This document shows positions 24,785-34,421 of a stretch of 64,000 nucleotides of DNA, in pieces. The stretch spans positions 1,904,001 to 1,968,000 of the forward strand of contig NZ_KV917371.1 of the NCBI RefSeq assembly GCF_002019635.1. Reading direction: 5' to 3'. Position 1 is the first letter of the stretch. Every line of letters begins with the position of its first letter. A program made the position numbers and the translations under genes. The notes below the pieces were generated by a model. It was not told the DNA's origin. It worked only from the letters and a program-made list of their open reading frames with translations, and did no database searches. The DNA is from Metabacillus halosaccharovorans. Its GTDB lineage: Bacteria > Bacillota > Bacilli > Bacillales > Bacillaceae.

Positions 24785-26608
24785 TTGTCTTATCGAAGTC
24801 GCATATGGTTGCTTATTGGCTTAGATTCACTAATTGTTTTATCCACCATCTATTTCAGCAATGCACTAATTAACCCAAGTTTACAGGCATTAACTCTTTC
24901 TATTTTTGTTATTTCTATAACTTTATTAATAAGTCATCATCTATTTTCATTTTTATTTAAGCTTTATAAAAAGGCCTGGGAATATGCCAGTATTGGCGAA
25001 CTAATCATTATATTTAAAGTTATAACTTATACTATTGTCGTAACAGCGGTTGTGCAACAAATTGTACAAAAACAAATTGATTTTCGGATCTTAGCCATAA
25101 CATGGATGATTCATCTTCTATTAATCGGTGGTTCAAGATTTTTCTGGAGAATTTATCGAGATACCTACCTGAAACATCCAATTAATAAAAAACGGACACT
25201 AATAATTGGAGCCGGATCAGCTGGAACAATGGTCGCAAGGCAGCTTCTGCATAATCGTGATGCAGAGCTTGTACCAGTAGCATTTGTTGATGACAATGTA
25301 CATAAACAAAAACTGGATATTTTAGGCATCCCTGTAGCTGGTGGTGTAAAAGAAATTGAGAGAATTACACAAGAACTAAATATTGCAAACATTGTTATTT
25401 GTATTCCATCATTAAATAAGAAGCAACTCAACCATATTTTTAGAGAATGTGCCAAAACAAATGCAAAAACACAAATGATTCCAATGCTTGAGGATTTAAT
25501 GACAGGTAAGGTTTCTGTCAACCAATTCCGTGATGTTCAAGTAGAAGATCTGCTTGGACGTGACACAATCGAACTTGATATTAATAGTATCAGTGATTAT
25601 GTGTCAAATAAGGTAGTACTTGTAACTGGTGCAGGAGGTTCTATTGGCTCGGAAATATGCCGCCAAATTTCAAAGTTTCATCCTAAAGCATTGGTTTTAC
25701 TTGGACATGGAGAGAATAGTATTTATACAATTGAAATGGAATTAAAAGAAGCGTTTAAAAATAATGGGATCGAATTCATAACTGAAATTGCTGACCTTCA
25801 AGATTTTGATAAGCTCTTAAAGGTAATGGATATTTATCAACCACATGTGGTTTATCATGCAGCAGCACATAAACATGTGCCTCTGATGGAACGAAGTCCA
25901 GAGGAAGCAGTGAAAAATAACATTATCGGAACTAAGAATGTTGCACAAGCAGCAAGTGTTCATAATGTTGAAACCTTTGTCATGATCTCGACAGATAAAG
26001 CAGTTAATCCAACGAGTGTCATGGGCTCAACCAAGAGATTAGCTGAGATGCTGATTCAACACTTTGACCAAATTAGTTCAACAAGATTTGTTGCTGTTCG
26101 ATTTGGGAATGTGTTAGGAAGTAGAGGTAGTGTTATACCACTTTTTAAAAAGCAAATTCAAAGTGGTGGTCCTGTTACAGTGACACACCCTGATATGGTC
26201 CGTTACTTTATGACGATTCCCGAAGCATCAAGATTAGTGATTCAGGCCGGAGCACTAGCAAGAGGTGGCGAAATTTTCGTTCTTGATATGGGGGAACCTG
26301 TAAAAATTGTAGATCTTGCCAAAAACTTGATAAAGCTTACAGGAAATAATATTGATGAGATCGGAATCGAGTTTACTGGTATGAGACCAGGTGAAAAACT
26401 TTTTGAAGAGCTTTTAAATAAGGATGAGGTCCACGAAGAGCAAATATATCCGAAAATTTATATTGGTAAAACGTCGCAATTATATATAGAAGAAATTGAT
26501 TATATTATCAAAAATTTTAAAACGTTGGATCGAGAGCATTTAAGAGAGACACTTTTAAATTTAGCAAATGAACGAGTAGAATATCAGAAGAAATTAGTAT
26601 CTGTTTAA
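24785..26608 (+). CDS. epsC: EpsC, membrane UDP-sugar 4,6-dehydratase
   Basis: A 607-aa protein: four membrane helices (first ~125 residues), a CoA-binding-like Rossmann part ([15 protein letters not shown], about 140-260) and an extended SDR domain from [10 protein letters not shown] at residue 281. The catalytic region [16 protein letters not shown] has Met where classical SDRs have Tyr, as in PglF-type enzymes. It removes water from UDP-GlcNAc to give the 4-keto-6-deoxy sugar used by EpsN and EpsM. The TTG start has an AAGGAGGTGAG site. Confidence 0.93.
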   Translation: MSYRSRIWLLIGLDSLIVLSTIYFSNALINPSLQALTLSIFVISITLLISHHLFSFLFKLYKKAWEYASIGELIIIFKVITYTIVVTAVVQQIVQKQIDFRILAITWMIHLLLIGGSRFFWRIYRDTYLKHPINKKRTLIIGAGSAGTMVARQLLHNRDAELVPVAFVDDNVHKQKLDILGIPVAGGVKEIERITQELNIANIVICIPSLNKKQLNHIFRECAKTNAKTQMIPMLEDLMTGKVSVNQFRDVQVEDLLGRDTIELDINSISDYVSNKVVLVTGAGGSIGSEICRQISKFHPKALVLLGHGENSIYTIEMELKEAFKNNGIEFITEIADLQDFDKLLKVMDIYQPHVVYHAAAHKHVPLMERSPEEAVKNNIIGTKNVAQAASVHNVETFVMISTDKAVNPTSVMGSTKRLAEMLIQHFDQISSTRFVAVRFGNVLGSRGSVIPLFKKQIQSGGPVTVTHPDMVRYFMTIPEASRLVIQAGALARGGEIFVLDMGEPVKIVDLAKNLIKLTGNNIDEIGIEFTGMRPGEKLFEELLNKDEVHEEQIYPKIYIGKTSQLYIEEIDYIIKNFKTLDREHLRETLLNLANERVEYQKKLVSV

Positions 26609-26624
26609 GAGGAGAGGGTTAAGG

Positions 26625-27506
26625 TTGAAGGTTAGAAAGGCGATTATTCCAGCAGCAGGATTAGGTACAAGATTTTTACCGGCAACAAAAGCAATGCCAA
26701 AAGAAATGCTCCCAATTGTCGATAAACCAACGATTCAATATATTATAGAAGAAGCGGTTGAATCTGGTATTGAAGATATTATCATTGTAACAGGAAAAGG
26801 AAAGCGGGCGATTGAAGATCATTTTGATCACTCTTTTGAACTAGAACACACGTTATTGGAAAAAGGGAAAATGGAGCTATTAAGTGAAGTTCAAAAAGCA
26901 TCCCAACTTGTCGATATTCATTATATTCGTCAAAAAGAACCTCGTGGATTGGGGCATGCTATTTGGTGTGCGCGGAAATTCATTGGCGATGAACCATTTG
27001 CAGTTCTTCTTGGTGACGACATTGTCAAAGCAGAAAAACCATGCTTAAAGCAAATGATTGAACAATATGAGCGCTACAATGCATCGATCATTGGAGTTCA
27101 ACACGTAAAAGATGAAGAAGTATCGCGATATGGAATTGTAGATGCAATGGAGATTGGGGAAAGATTTTATAATGTTAGCAATCTAGTGGAAAAACCAAAA
27201 CAAGAGAAAGCACCTTCAAACTTAGCCATTATGGGCCGCTATATCCTTACTCCTAAAATATTTGAAATGTTAGAAAAACAACAGCCGGGTTCTGGTGGAG
27301 AAATTCAATTAACAGATGCAATCGCAACACTAAACCAGTTCGAAGCAATTTATGCATATAACTTTGAAGGCAAACGTTATGATGTTGGAGAAAAAATGGG
27401 CTTCATCCAAACAACAATTGAACTTGCTCTACAGCGTGAAGATCTCAAACATGATTTATTAGACTTTTTATGCAATGTCATAGAAAAAGAAGTAACAGAA
27501 ATTTAA
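26625..27506 (+). CDS. UTP-glucose-1-phosphate uridylyltransferase
   Basis: A 293-aa cytoplasmic enzyme of the GtaB/GalU family that makes UDP-glucose from UTP and glucose 1-phosphate. The nucleotide motif [19 protein letters not shown] is at the N-terminus. Also visible are [12 protein letters not shown] for metal binding, and the sugar-binding VEKPK. It lies 16 bases after epsC, starting at TTG with a GAGAGGG site. The B. subtilis eps operon has no such gene, so this operon carries its own UDP-glucose supply; with galE downstream, UDP-galactose can be made too. Confidence 0.92.
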   Translation: MKVRKAIIPAAGLGTRFLPATKAMPKEMLPIVDKPTIQYIIEEAVESGIEDIIIVTGKGKRAIEDHFDHSFELEHTLLEKGKMELLSEVQKASQLVDIHYIRQKEPRGLGHAIWCARKFIGDEPFAVLLGDDIVKAEKPCLKQMIEQYERYNASIIGVQHVKDEEVSRYGIVDAMEIGERFYNVSNLVEKPKQEKAPSNLAIMGRYILTPKIFEMLEKQQPGSGGEIQLTDAIATLNQFEAIYAYNFEGKRYDVGEKMGFIQTTIELALQREDLKHDLLDFLCNVIEKEVTEI

Positions 27507-27532
27507 CACCTTTACCATTGGGTGTTTTTTTT
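27505..27532 (+). terminator. Terminator-like hairpin inside the eps operon
   Basis: AACACC, a ten-base loop, GGTGTT, then six more Ts, overlapping the stop codon of the uridylyltransferase gene and lying 22 bases before the epsD start. A short stem, but the T run is strong. It would need the EAR system to be passed efficiently. Confidence 0.6.
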
Positions 27533-27554
27533 ATGTTCAAAAAGGGTGAAAACA

Positions 27555-28709
27555 ATGGTAAATAAAGTGTTATTCTGTGCTACTGTTGATTATCATTTTA
27601 AAGCCTTCCATCTCCCAATCTTAAAATGGTTCAAAGAAAAGGGCTGGGAGGTACACATTGCAGCAAGTGGAGAGATGGAACTACCGTATGTAGATCAAAA
27701 ATATAATATTCCGATTCAGCGCTCGCCATTTCAAACTAAGAATATTGCTGCCTTTCAGGAACTAAAAGAAGTTATTAACAAGAATGATTATAAAATCATC
27801 CACTGTCATACCCCCATGGGTGGTGTTCTTACAAGACTAGCAGCAAAACAAGCAAGAAAAAATGGCACGAAAGTATTTTATACAGCACACGGTTTTCATT
27901 TTTGTAAGGGAAGCCCGGTTATGAATTGGCTGCTATACTATCCGATTGAGAAAGGCCTTGCTAGATTCACAGATTGCTTGATTACGATTAACGAGGAAGA
28001 TTACAATCTAGCGATTTCGCACCGATTTCGTGCTAATGATATTGAGCATGTTCATGGTGTAGGAGTAGATACTTCACGATTTAAGCCTATTGATAAAGAG
28101 GATAGGCGTGAGAGAAGAGAAAGATTTGGGTATAAAGACGATGACTTTTTAATGTTTTACGCAGCTGAGTTTAACAAGAATAAAAATCAGCAATTTTTAA
28201 TAAGGGCGTTGGCTAAAATAAAGGACTCAATTCCAAATGCTAAACTCTTGTTGGCAGGTGAAGGACTACTACATGATTCTTGTAAGAAATTAGCTGCTGA
28301 ACTAGGTGTGAATCATATGGTGGATTTTTTAGGATATCGAAATGATATTGTAAACATCCTTCCGATGTGTGATGTTGCTGTAGCTTCGAGCTTACGGGAA
28401 GGGTTGCCTGTTAATATTATGGAAGCGATGGCTTGTGGGTTGCCAGTGGTTGCGACAGAGAATCGAGGACATAATGAACTGATTGTGAATCAATATAATG
28501 GTTGGACTATTGGACTAGAAAATACTCATGATTTGGCAGAGAAAATTGTACTTCTTGCAACTGAAAAACATCTTACTACAACATTAGGAAAGAATGGTCG
28601 AGACAAAATCGAAAAGACGTATAGCGTAAACACAATTGTAAATGAAATGAGTCATCTATATGAAAAATTCATGGAAGAAATGGAGGGGATAAGATGGGTA
28701 GCCCAATAA
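27555..28709 (+). CDS. epsD: EpsD glycosyltransferase (GT4)
   Basis: A 384-aa cytoplasmic GT-B glycosyltransferase of family 4. The N-terminus VLFCATVDYHFKAFHLP and the TAHGFHFCKGSP and LITINEEDYN segments are shared with B. subtilis EpsD. The C-terminal donor-binding domain has REGLPVNIMEAMACGLP with the E-x7-E pair. It should add the second sugar to the lipid-linked primer made by EpsL. I chose ATG 27555 with an AAAGGGTG site; the open frame runs 11 codons further upstream through the hairpin. Confidence 0.92.
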   Translation: MVNKVLFCATVDYHFKAFHLPILKWFKEKGWEVHIAASGEMELPYVDQKYNIPIQRSPFQTKNIAAFQELKEVINKNDYKIIHCHTPMGGVLTRLAAKQARKNGTKVFYTAHGFHFCKGSPVMNWLLYYPIEKGLARFTDCLITINEEDYNLAISHRFRANDIEHVHGVGVDTSRFKPIDKEDRRERRERFGYKDDDFLMFYAAEFNKNKNQQFLIRALAKIKDSIPNAKLLLAGEGLLHDSCKKLAAELGVNHMVDFLGYRNDIVNILPMCDVAVASSLREGLPVNIMEAMACGLPVVATENRGHNELIVNQYNGWTIGLENTHDLAEKIVLLATEKHLTTTLGKNGRDKIEKTYSVNTIVNEMSHLYEKFMEEMEGIRWVAQ

Positions 28710-29803
28710 GAGTATTACATGTCGTTGTCAATATGAATCGTGGCGGAGCAGAAACACTTATTATGAATTTATATCGTAACATCGATCGCTCAAAGGTACA
28801 ATTTGACTTTTTGACATGTAAAGAAGGAGTATTTGATCAAGAAATATTAGACCGGGGTGGAAAAATCCATCGTATCCCTTACATTACGGATGGTGGACAT
28901 TTTCATTACATAAGGAATTTAAAGCAATTTTTTAAAGCGAATAATCATTATAAAATTGTTCACTCCCACATGGATAAAATGAGTGGTTTTGTTTTAAAGG
29001 CTGCTAAGAAAGCTGGAATTCCGGTTAGGATAGCTCATAGTCATAATACACAGAGTGAAGGTGGTTTTATTGCTAGGCTTTATAAAGAATATGCAGGTAG
29101 CAATATTGTGAAATCTGCGACCCACTATTTAGCATGTTCAAATTTAGCTGCAAAATGGCTATTTAAAAACAAAGCTGATTCATCGAAGTTGTTAAAAAAC
29201 GGGATAGATACACAGAAATTTTCATTTTCGAAGAAAATTAGAGATAAAGTGCGAATGGAGCTTGGAGTAGAGGAAGACAGTTTAGTTCTAGGGCATGTAG
29301 GACGCTTTAATCACCAAAAAAATCATGAATTTTTAATTGAGGTTTTTAATGAGCTAAAAAAGGTTGATTCTAAAGCTTATTTAGTGTTAGTTGGTGATGG
29401 TACTCTACGATATGACATTGAAGAAAAAGTGAAAAGATTGGGATTAGAAGAAAAGGTAAAGTTTCTGGGGGTTCGAAGTGATATTAATAGCTTGTTACAA
29501 GCATTTGATTTATTTGTTTTTCCATCTCTTCATGAGGGCTTACCTGTAACTTTAATTGAAGCGCAGGGATCAGGATTACCGTGTTTAATTTCGGAATATA
29601 TTACAGATGAAGTTGATATGAAGGTAGATCTCATAAAATTTTTACCGATAAATAGTGGAAATATATGGGTTGAAGAAATAAGGAAAATCTCAACTAAGGA
29701 TCAAAACCGAAATTGTTCATATCAGGCTCTATATCAACAAGGATATGATGTGAAAAATACTGCTCATTGTATGAATGATTTCTACTTGGAAATGGTGAGG
29801 TGA
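28694..29803 (+). CDS. epsF: EpsF glycosyltransferase (GT4)
   Basis: A 369-aa GT-B glycosyltransferase. RVLHVVVNMNRGGAETLIMN at the N-terminus, FDFLTCKEG, the HSHNT motif and HEGLPVTLIEAQGSGLPC in the donor domain match EpsF of B. subtilis. It starts inside the 3' end of epsD (16-base overlap) with a GGAGGGG site. Likely adds a hexose to the growing lipid-linked repeat. Confidence 0.88.
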   Translation: MGSPIRVLHVVVNMNRGGAETLIMNLYRNIDRSKVQFDFLTCKEGVFDQEILDRGGKIHRIPYITDGGHFHYIRNLKQFFKANNHYKIVHSHMDKMSGFVLKAAKKAGIPVRIAHSHNTQSEGGFIARLYKEYAGSNIVKSATHYLACSNLAAKWLFKNKADSSKLLKNGIDTQKFSFSKKIRDKVRMELGVEEDSLVLGHVGRFNHQKNHEFLIEVFNELKKVDSKAYLVLVGDGTLRYDIEEKVKRLGLEEKVKFLGVRSDINSLLQAFDLFVFPSLHEGLPVTLIEAQGSGLPCLISEYITDEVDMKVDLIKFLPINSGNIWVEEIRKISTKDQNRNCSYQALYQQGYDVKNTAHCMNDFYLEMVR

Positions 29804-29808
29804 ATGTA

Positions 29809-30699
29809 TTGAAGAAATTAACCGTATTCACTCCAACCTATAATCGAGCGTATTGTCTTCATTACTGCTATGAAAGTTTAAAGGCACAAACAAACAAAGA
29901 GTTTGTATGGCTAATTATAGATGATGGATCTTCTGATAACACAGAGGATTTAGTTAATCAGTGGAAACAAGAATGCGCTATTGAAATAAGGTATATAAAG
30001 CAAGAAAATCAGGGAATGCATGGTGCTCATAATACAGCATATGAACATATTGATACAGAATTAAATGTTTGTATTGATTCAGATGACTATATGCCAGTTG
30101 ATGCAGTAGAAAAGATTCTCTCATTCTGGGGGAAGTATGGTAATGATCAAGTGAGCGGGATAATTGGTCTTGATGCATATAAGAATGGAGAAATTATAGG
30201 TACAAAAATGCCAGAAAATATTAGTCAATCAACTCTTTTTGATCTTTACAATAAATTTAGTATAACTGGAGACAAAAAACTAGTTTATAGGTCTGAGTTA
30301 ACGAAAAAATACCCATACCCTATCTTTGAAAATGAGAAATATGTGGGGTTAGCATACAAATACCATAAGTTAGATGAAGAATATCCAATGCTATTAATAA
30401 ATGAAGTCCTTTGTATTGTTGAATATTTACCTGATGGTTCATCGTTAAATATGCTAAAACAGTATCGAGTTAATCCAAAAGGTTTCGCATTCTATCGTAG
30501 AGAGTTAATGAAGTTACAATTTGGCAGTATGAAATTCAAATTTAGGCAGGCTATTCATTATGTGTCTAGTAGTTTGATTTCTAAGAATAAAAGTTTTATT
30601 AAAGAATCTCCTTTGAAGATTATAACGTTATTCGCAACTCCATTAGGGTTACTTTTATATTTATTAATAATGTCTAAAACGAAAGCTTACTTGAAGTAG
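29809..30699 (+). CDS. Glycosyltransferase family 2
   Basis: A GT-A fold glycosyltransferase of about 296 aa. The N-terminus FTPTYNRAYCLHYCYESLKA, IDDGSSDNT and the metal site CIDSDDYMP (DxD type) are clear. The C-terminal ~25 residues are hydrophobic, suggesting membrane attachment. TTG 29809 fits the GAGGTG site; GTG 29800 in the same frame is too close to it. It occupies the place of B. subtilis epsE but is not similar to EpsE, so the flagellar-clutch function should not be assumed. Confidence 0.85.
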   Translation: MKKLTVFTPTYNRAYCLHYCYESLKAQTNKEFVWLIIDDGSSDNTEDLVNQWKQECAIEIRYIKQENQGMHGAHNTAYEHIDTELNVCIDSDDYMPVDAVEKILSFWGKYGNDQVSGIIGLDAYKNGEIIGTKMPENISQSTLFDLYNKFSITGDKKLVYRSELTKKYPYPIFENEKYVGLAYKYHKLDEEYPMLLINEVLCIVEYLPDGSSLNMLKQYRVNPKGFAFYRRELMKLQFGSMKFKFRQAIHYVSSSLISKNKSFIKESPLKIITLFATPLGLLLYLLIMSKTKAYLK

Positions 30700-30720
30700 T
30701 TAAATTAGAAAGGATTAAAA

Positions 30721-31791
30721 ATGACGGTACTATGGGCTACGCTTCTAATTGTGTTTATTTTTACTTTTTTAGCCAGATATATTCCAGCTAACAGTGCTGG
30801 ACTTGATTACACAAATTTAAGACCAAATAAGTTTATGATATTTATTGTTCTAACATGCTTGGTACTAGTATCTGGTTTAAGAAACACAATTGGAGATACA
30901 TACTTTTATATGCATGCATATGAAACAATTGATTTTACATGGAAATACACACTAGAAAATAAAGATCCGGGTTTTAGTGTTTTGCAGATGTATTTAAAGA
31001 ATATATCAAACGATCCACAAATTCTCTTATTTATAACAGCTTTGGTTACAAATTTATTAATTGTTATCACACTATATAAATATACAAAAATGGTTGAAAT
31101 TGGGTTTTACGTATTCATTACATCTGGGTTATTTACAGTATCAATGAATGGTGTTCGTCAATTTCTTGCAGCTTCTTTCATCTTTTGGGCAACTAAATAT
31201 TTGTTAACAGGTCAATTTAAACAGTATTTTTTTATTGTTCTTTTTGCTTCTACGTTTCACGGTAGTGCACTAATTCTATTGCCTATTTACTTTATTGTTA
31301 GAAGAGAAGCGTGGACAAGAGTTACATTTATATTATTAACGTTCGCAATCTTGGTTGTTTTGGGGTTTGAACAATTTTCTAAAATATTGTTTACTGTACT
31401 CGAAGATTCTCAATATGGAGATTATAGTAATTTCGAAGAGGGCGGAGCAAACATATTAAGGGTATTTGTAGATGCTGTCCCAATTGTAATAGCTTATTTT
31501 GGAAGAGATAAACTAAGAGAACTTTGGCTCAAAAGTGACATAATTGTAAATATGTCACTTATAGGGTTGCTATTTTCAATCATAGCTACTCAAAATTGGA
31601 TATTTGCGAGATTCAATATTTATTTTAGTTTATACAACTTGATATTAATATCGTGGATCATTTATTTGTTTAAAGATAATAGCAGAAGGTTTGTTTACTT
31701 TGGTTTATTAGTTTGCTACTTATTATATTTTTATTATGAGCAAGTCATATCATTAAACATGTATTATCAAAGTGATTATATTAATTTATAA
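30721..31791 (+). CDS. epsG: EpsG, Wzy-like polysaccharide polymerase
   Basis: A 356-aa membrane protein with about ten hydrophobic segments and the EpsG-family motif LVSGLRNTIGDTYFYMHAYE near residue 40, plus SGLFTVSMNGVRQFLAAS, where the Arg is conserved. It probably joins lipid-linked repeat units at the outer face of the membrane. It is 21 bases after the family 2 transferase gene with an AGAAAGGA site. Confidence 0.88.
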   Translation: MTVLWATLLIVFIFTFLARYIPANSAGLDYTNLRPNKFMIFIVLTCLVLVSGLRNTIGDTYFYMHAYETIDFTWKYTLENKDPGFSVLQMYLKNISNDPQILLFITALVTNLLIVITLYKYTKMVEIGFYVFITSGLFTVSMNGVRQFLAASFIFWATKYLLTGQFKQYFFIVLFASTFHGSALILLPIYFIVRREAWTRVTFILLTFAILVVLGFEQFSKILFTVLEDSQYGDYSNFEEGGANILRVFVDAVPIVIAYFGRDKLRELWLKSDIIVNMSLIGLLFSIIATQNWIFARFNIYFSLYNLILISWIIYLFKDNSRRFVYFGLLVCYLLYFYYEQVISLNMYYQSDYINL

Positions 31792-31802
31792 GAGGGAAGA
31801 GA

Positions 31803-31949
31803 ATGAAATCTGAAGAGAAGTTAACCGAGCAACATTTACAAGAAATTTTAGTGAATGTATATAAAAAAGGGCAAGAATTAGAAAACATCAGTGTTTTGGA
31901 ATTAATAGAAGACATTAAACAGCAATTTTTGTCATATATCACTAAGTGA
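31803..31949 (+). CDS. Small acidic helical protein in the eps operon
   Basis: A 48-aa open frame (MKSEEKLTEQHLQEILVNVY, later ENISVLELIEDIKQQFLSYI) between epsG and epsL with a GAGGGAAGAG ribosome site and tight spacing to both neighbours (11 and 13 bases). Predicted helical, with no membrane segment or cysteine. I do not recognise a family. Its compact placement argues for a real gene. Confidence 0.6.
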   Translation: MKSEEKLTEQHLQEILVNVYKKGQELENISVLELIEDIKQQFLSYITK

Positions 31950-31962
31950 AAAGGGGAGAAAA

Positions 31963-32571
31963 ATGAAACGAATTTTTGATTTGTGTGCCTCTATTATTAT
32001 TCTTATTTTGCTTTCCCCAATAATTCTTACAGTAGCGATATTAGTACGAATAAAACTAGGCTCACCAATCTTTTTCAAACAGGAAAGACCTGGCTTACAT
32101 GGTAAGCCTTTTTATTTTTATAAATTTCGAACCATGACAAATGAAAAAGATGGAAATGGTGAGTTACTGATTGATGAATATAGATTAACTTCTTTCGGGG
32201 AATTTTTAAGAAAGACCAGTTTAGATGAGTTTCCACAATTAATTAATGTGATCAAGGGAGATATTAGTTTAGTTGGCCCTAGACCTTTGTTAATGGACTA
32301 TTTAGCACTATATACAAAAGAGCAAGCAAGGCGCCATCTAGTAAGACCCGGCATAACTGGCTGGGCACAAATAAATGGACGTAATAGTCTATCCTGGGAA
32401 GAAAAATTTGAATTAGATTTGTGGTACGTAAAGAATCGGACTTTTTTATTAGATCTAAAAATCCTTTTTTATACTGTATATAAAGTTATAAGAGCAAAAG
32501 ATATTAATCAACAAGGGAATGCGACAGTCGAGAGATTTAAAGGTTCAGACATAAGAGAGGGCCAAGGATGA
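31963..32571 (+). CDS. epsL: EpsL, initiating phospho-sugar transferase
   Basis: A 202-aa monotopic phosphoglycosyltransferase. An N-terminal membrane-inserted helix (about residues 8-28) is followed by the conserved catalytic domain: FFKQERPGLHGKPFYFYKFRTM, RKTSLDEFPQL with the catalytic Asp-Glu pair, and SLVGPRPLL. It moves the first sugar 1-phosphate, probably the bacillosamine-type sugar made by EpsC/N/M, onto undecaprenyl phosphate. Strong AGGGGAG site. Overlaps epsM by four bases. Confidence 0.93.
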   Translation: MKRIFDLCASIIILILLSPIILTVAILVRIKLGSPIFFKQERPGLHGKPFYFYKFRTMTNEKDGNGELLIDEYRLTSFGEFLRKTSLDEFPQLINVIKGDISLVGPRPLLMDYLALYTKEQARRHLVRPGITGWAQINGRNSLSWEEKFELDLWYVKNRTFLLDLKILFYTVYKVIRAKDINQQGNATVERFKGSDIREGQG

Positions 32572-33191
32572 ATATTGTCATAATTGGGAATGGTGGTCAT
32601 AGCAAAGTAGTAAAAGATATTATTCTTTCAAATGAGAAATTACATATTGTTGGTTATTTAGATGAAAAATTTGAAGGTTTTTTAAATGAAGAAGAAATAT
32701 TTTACGGTCCAATATCAGCATATCAGTTTCTAATAGATATGTTTGATGAAATCAAATTTATCATTGCAATTGGACATAATCAAACAAGGAAGCAGATAGT
32801 TAATAAAATGGATCTTGAGGAGAATCTGTACATGACTCCTGTCCATCCTTCAGCAATTATAAGTCCTAGTGCTAAAATTGGAAAAGGTACAGTTGTTATG
32901 GCAAATGCTGTAATAAATGCAGATGCCTTTATTGGAGATCACGTTATCGTTAATACAGGTTCAATTATTGAACATGACAGTAGAGTAAATGATTTTGCTC
33001 ATATATCCCCAAATGCAACGTTAACAGGCTGTGTTCAGTTAGGAGAAGGTGTACATATAGGAGCAGGTGCAACTCTTATTCCAAATGTAGAAGTCGGTGA
33101 TTGGTCAACTATAGGAGCAGGCGCGACTGTCATTAATGCAGTTCCATCGAATGTAACTGCTGTTGGTATTCCAGCCAAATTAAAAATATAG
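32568..33191 (+). CDS. epsM: EpsM, UDP-amino-sugar acetyltransferase
   Basis: A 207-aa trimeric left-handed beta-helix enzyme of the PglD type: an N-terminal Rossmann-like nucleotide part (IIGNGGHSKVVKDI) and hexapeptide repeats from about residue 95 (IISPSAKIGKGTVVMANAVI and following), with the catalytic His in IEHDSRV. It N-acetylates the 4-amino sugar made by EpsN. Overlaps epsL by four bases and ends 14 bases before epsN. Confidence 0.92.
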   Translation: MNIVIIGNGGHSKVVKDIILSNEKLHIVGYLDEKFEGFLNEEEIFYGPISAYQFLIDMFDEIKFIIAIGHNQTRKQIVNKMDLEENLYMTPVHPSAIISPSAKIGKGTVVMANAVINADAFIGDHVIVNTGSIIEHDSRVNDFAHISPNATLTGCVQLGEGVHIGAGATLIPNVEVGDWSTIGAGATVINAVPSNVTAVGIPAKLKI

Positions 33192-33205
33192 GAGGAGGTG
33201 TATTC

Positions 33206-34369
33206 ATGCTGACAGATAAACAACAAGAAAGAATTTTTCTTTCTGCCCCACATATGAGTGGAAATGAAATGAAATATATTAATGATGCATTTGAAACGAA
33301 TTGGATCGCACCATTAGGACCCAATGTTGATGCCTTTGAAAAAGAAATAGCAAATTACGTAGGAGTCAGTGAAGCTGTTGCCGTTAGTTCCGGTACTGCA
33401 GCCATTCATCTGGCTCTTTCTATATTAGATGTAAAAAAGGGAGACAAAGTATTTTGTTCCACCTTGACTTTTGTCGCGAGTGCTAATCCAATTCTTTACC
33501 AGGGAGCAGAACCAGTTTTCATCGATTCAGAGCCAGAAACTTGGAATATGTCTCCGCAAGCTCTAGAGAAAGCATTAAAAGAGGCATCTTCAGATGGAAA
33601 ACTACCTAAAGCTGTAATTGTTGTTAATTTATATGGACAGAGTGCCAAAATGGATGAAATTGTTTCGTTATGTAATCAGTACGATGTACCGATTATTGAG
33701 GATGCAGCAGAATCTCTCGGCTCTACTTATAAAGGTAAAGCGAGTGGAACTTTTGGCAAATTTGGTGTTTTTTCTTTTAATGGCAATAAAATAATCACAA
33801 CCTCTAGCGGAGGAATGCTTGTTTCGAATGATGTTGAAGCTATAAAGAAAGCAAGGTTTTTGGCGACTCAGGCAAAGGACCCAGCTCCCCACTACCAACA
33901 TAGTACAATGGGCTTTAATTATCGAATGAGCAATATACTTGCAGGCATTGGTAGAGCTCAATTGGAGGTATTGGAGCAAAGGGTGCAAGCTAGGAGGCAA
34001 CTATTCAATCGGTATAACCAAGAGCTAAGTTCTATACCAGGGATTCACTTTATGCCGGAATTAAAACATACAAAATCAAATCGTTGGCTCACAGCATTAA
34101 CAATTAGTGAGGAAGTTACAGGAATTTCAGTACGCTCTATTTTAAATGCATTAGAGGAAAAGAATATTGAAGCACGTCCTGTTTGGAAACCACTGCATAT
34201 GCAACCGTTATTTGAAAGAGCAAACTACTATTCTCACAGTGAAAATATGAATGTATCAGAGAGTTTGTTCAATTCAGGTCTGTGTCTTCCTTCAGGATCA
34301 ATTATAACGATAGAAGATCAAATAAGAGTCATAAAATGTATAGAAGAATTGCTGAAATTAAAGGTTTAA
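33206..34369 (+). CDS. epsN: EpsN, UDP-sugar aminotransferase (DegT family)
   Basis: A 387-aa PLP enzyme. The PLP-binding Lys195 is in FSFNGNKIITTSSGG. SSGTAAIHLAL and IIEDAAESLGS supply phosphate and pyridine contacts. It transfers an amino group to the 4-keto sugar from EpsC. With EpsC and EpsM it completes UDP-N,N'-diacetylbacillosamine-type synthesis. GAGGAGGTG precedes the ATG. This is the last gene clearly shared with the B. subtilis eps operon; the genes beyond it are strain-variable. Confidence 0.93.
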   Translation: MLTDKQQERIFLSAPHMSGNEMKYINDAFETNWIAPLGPNVDAFEKEIANYVGVSEAVAVSSGTAAIHLALSILDVKKGDKVFCSTLTFVASANPILYQGAEPVFIDSEPETWNMSPQALEKALKEASSDGKLPKAVIVVNLYGQSAKMDEIVSLCNQYDVPIIEDAAESLGSTYKGKASGTFGKFGVFSFNGNKIITTSSGGMLVSNDVEAIKKARFLATQAKDPAPHYQHSTMGFNYRMSNILAGIGRAQLEVLEQRVQARRQLFNRYNQELSSIPGIHFMPELKHTKSNRWLTALTISEEVTGISVRSILNALEEKNIEARPVWKPLHMQPLFERANYYSHSENMNVSESLFNSGLCLPSGSIITIEDQIRVIKCIEELLKLKV

Positions 34370-34421
34370 TTTAGATGTTTATATAGTGATATATCCCATG
34401 CGAAGGGAGGTTATATATAAG

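Noticed and set aside
29800-30699. EpsE-like flagellar clutch protein
   Set aside because: The gene is in the right place and is a family 2 transferase, but sequence features of EpsE are absent.
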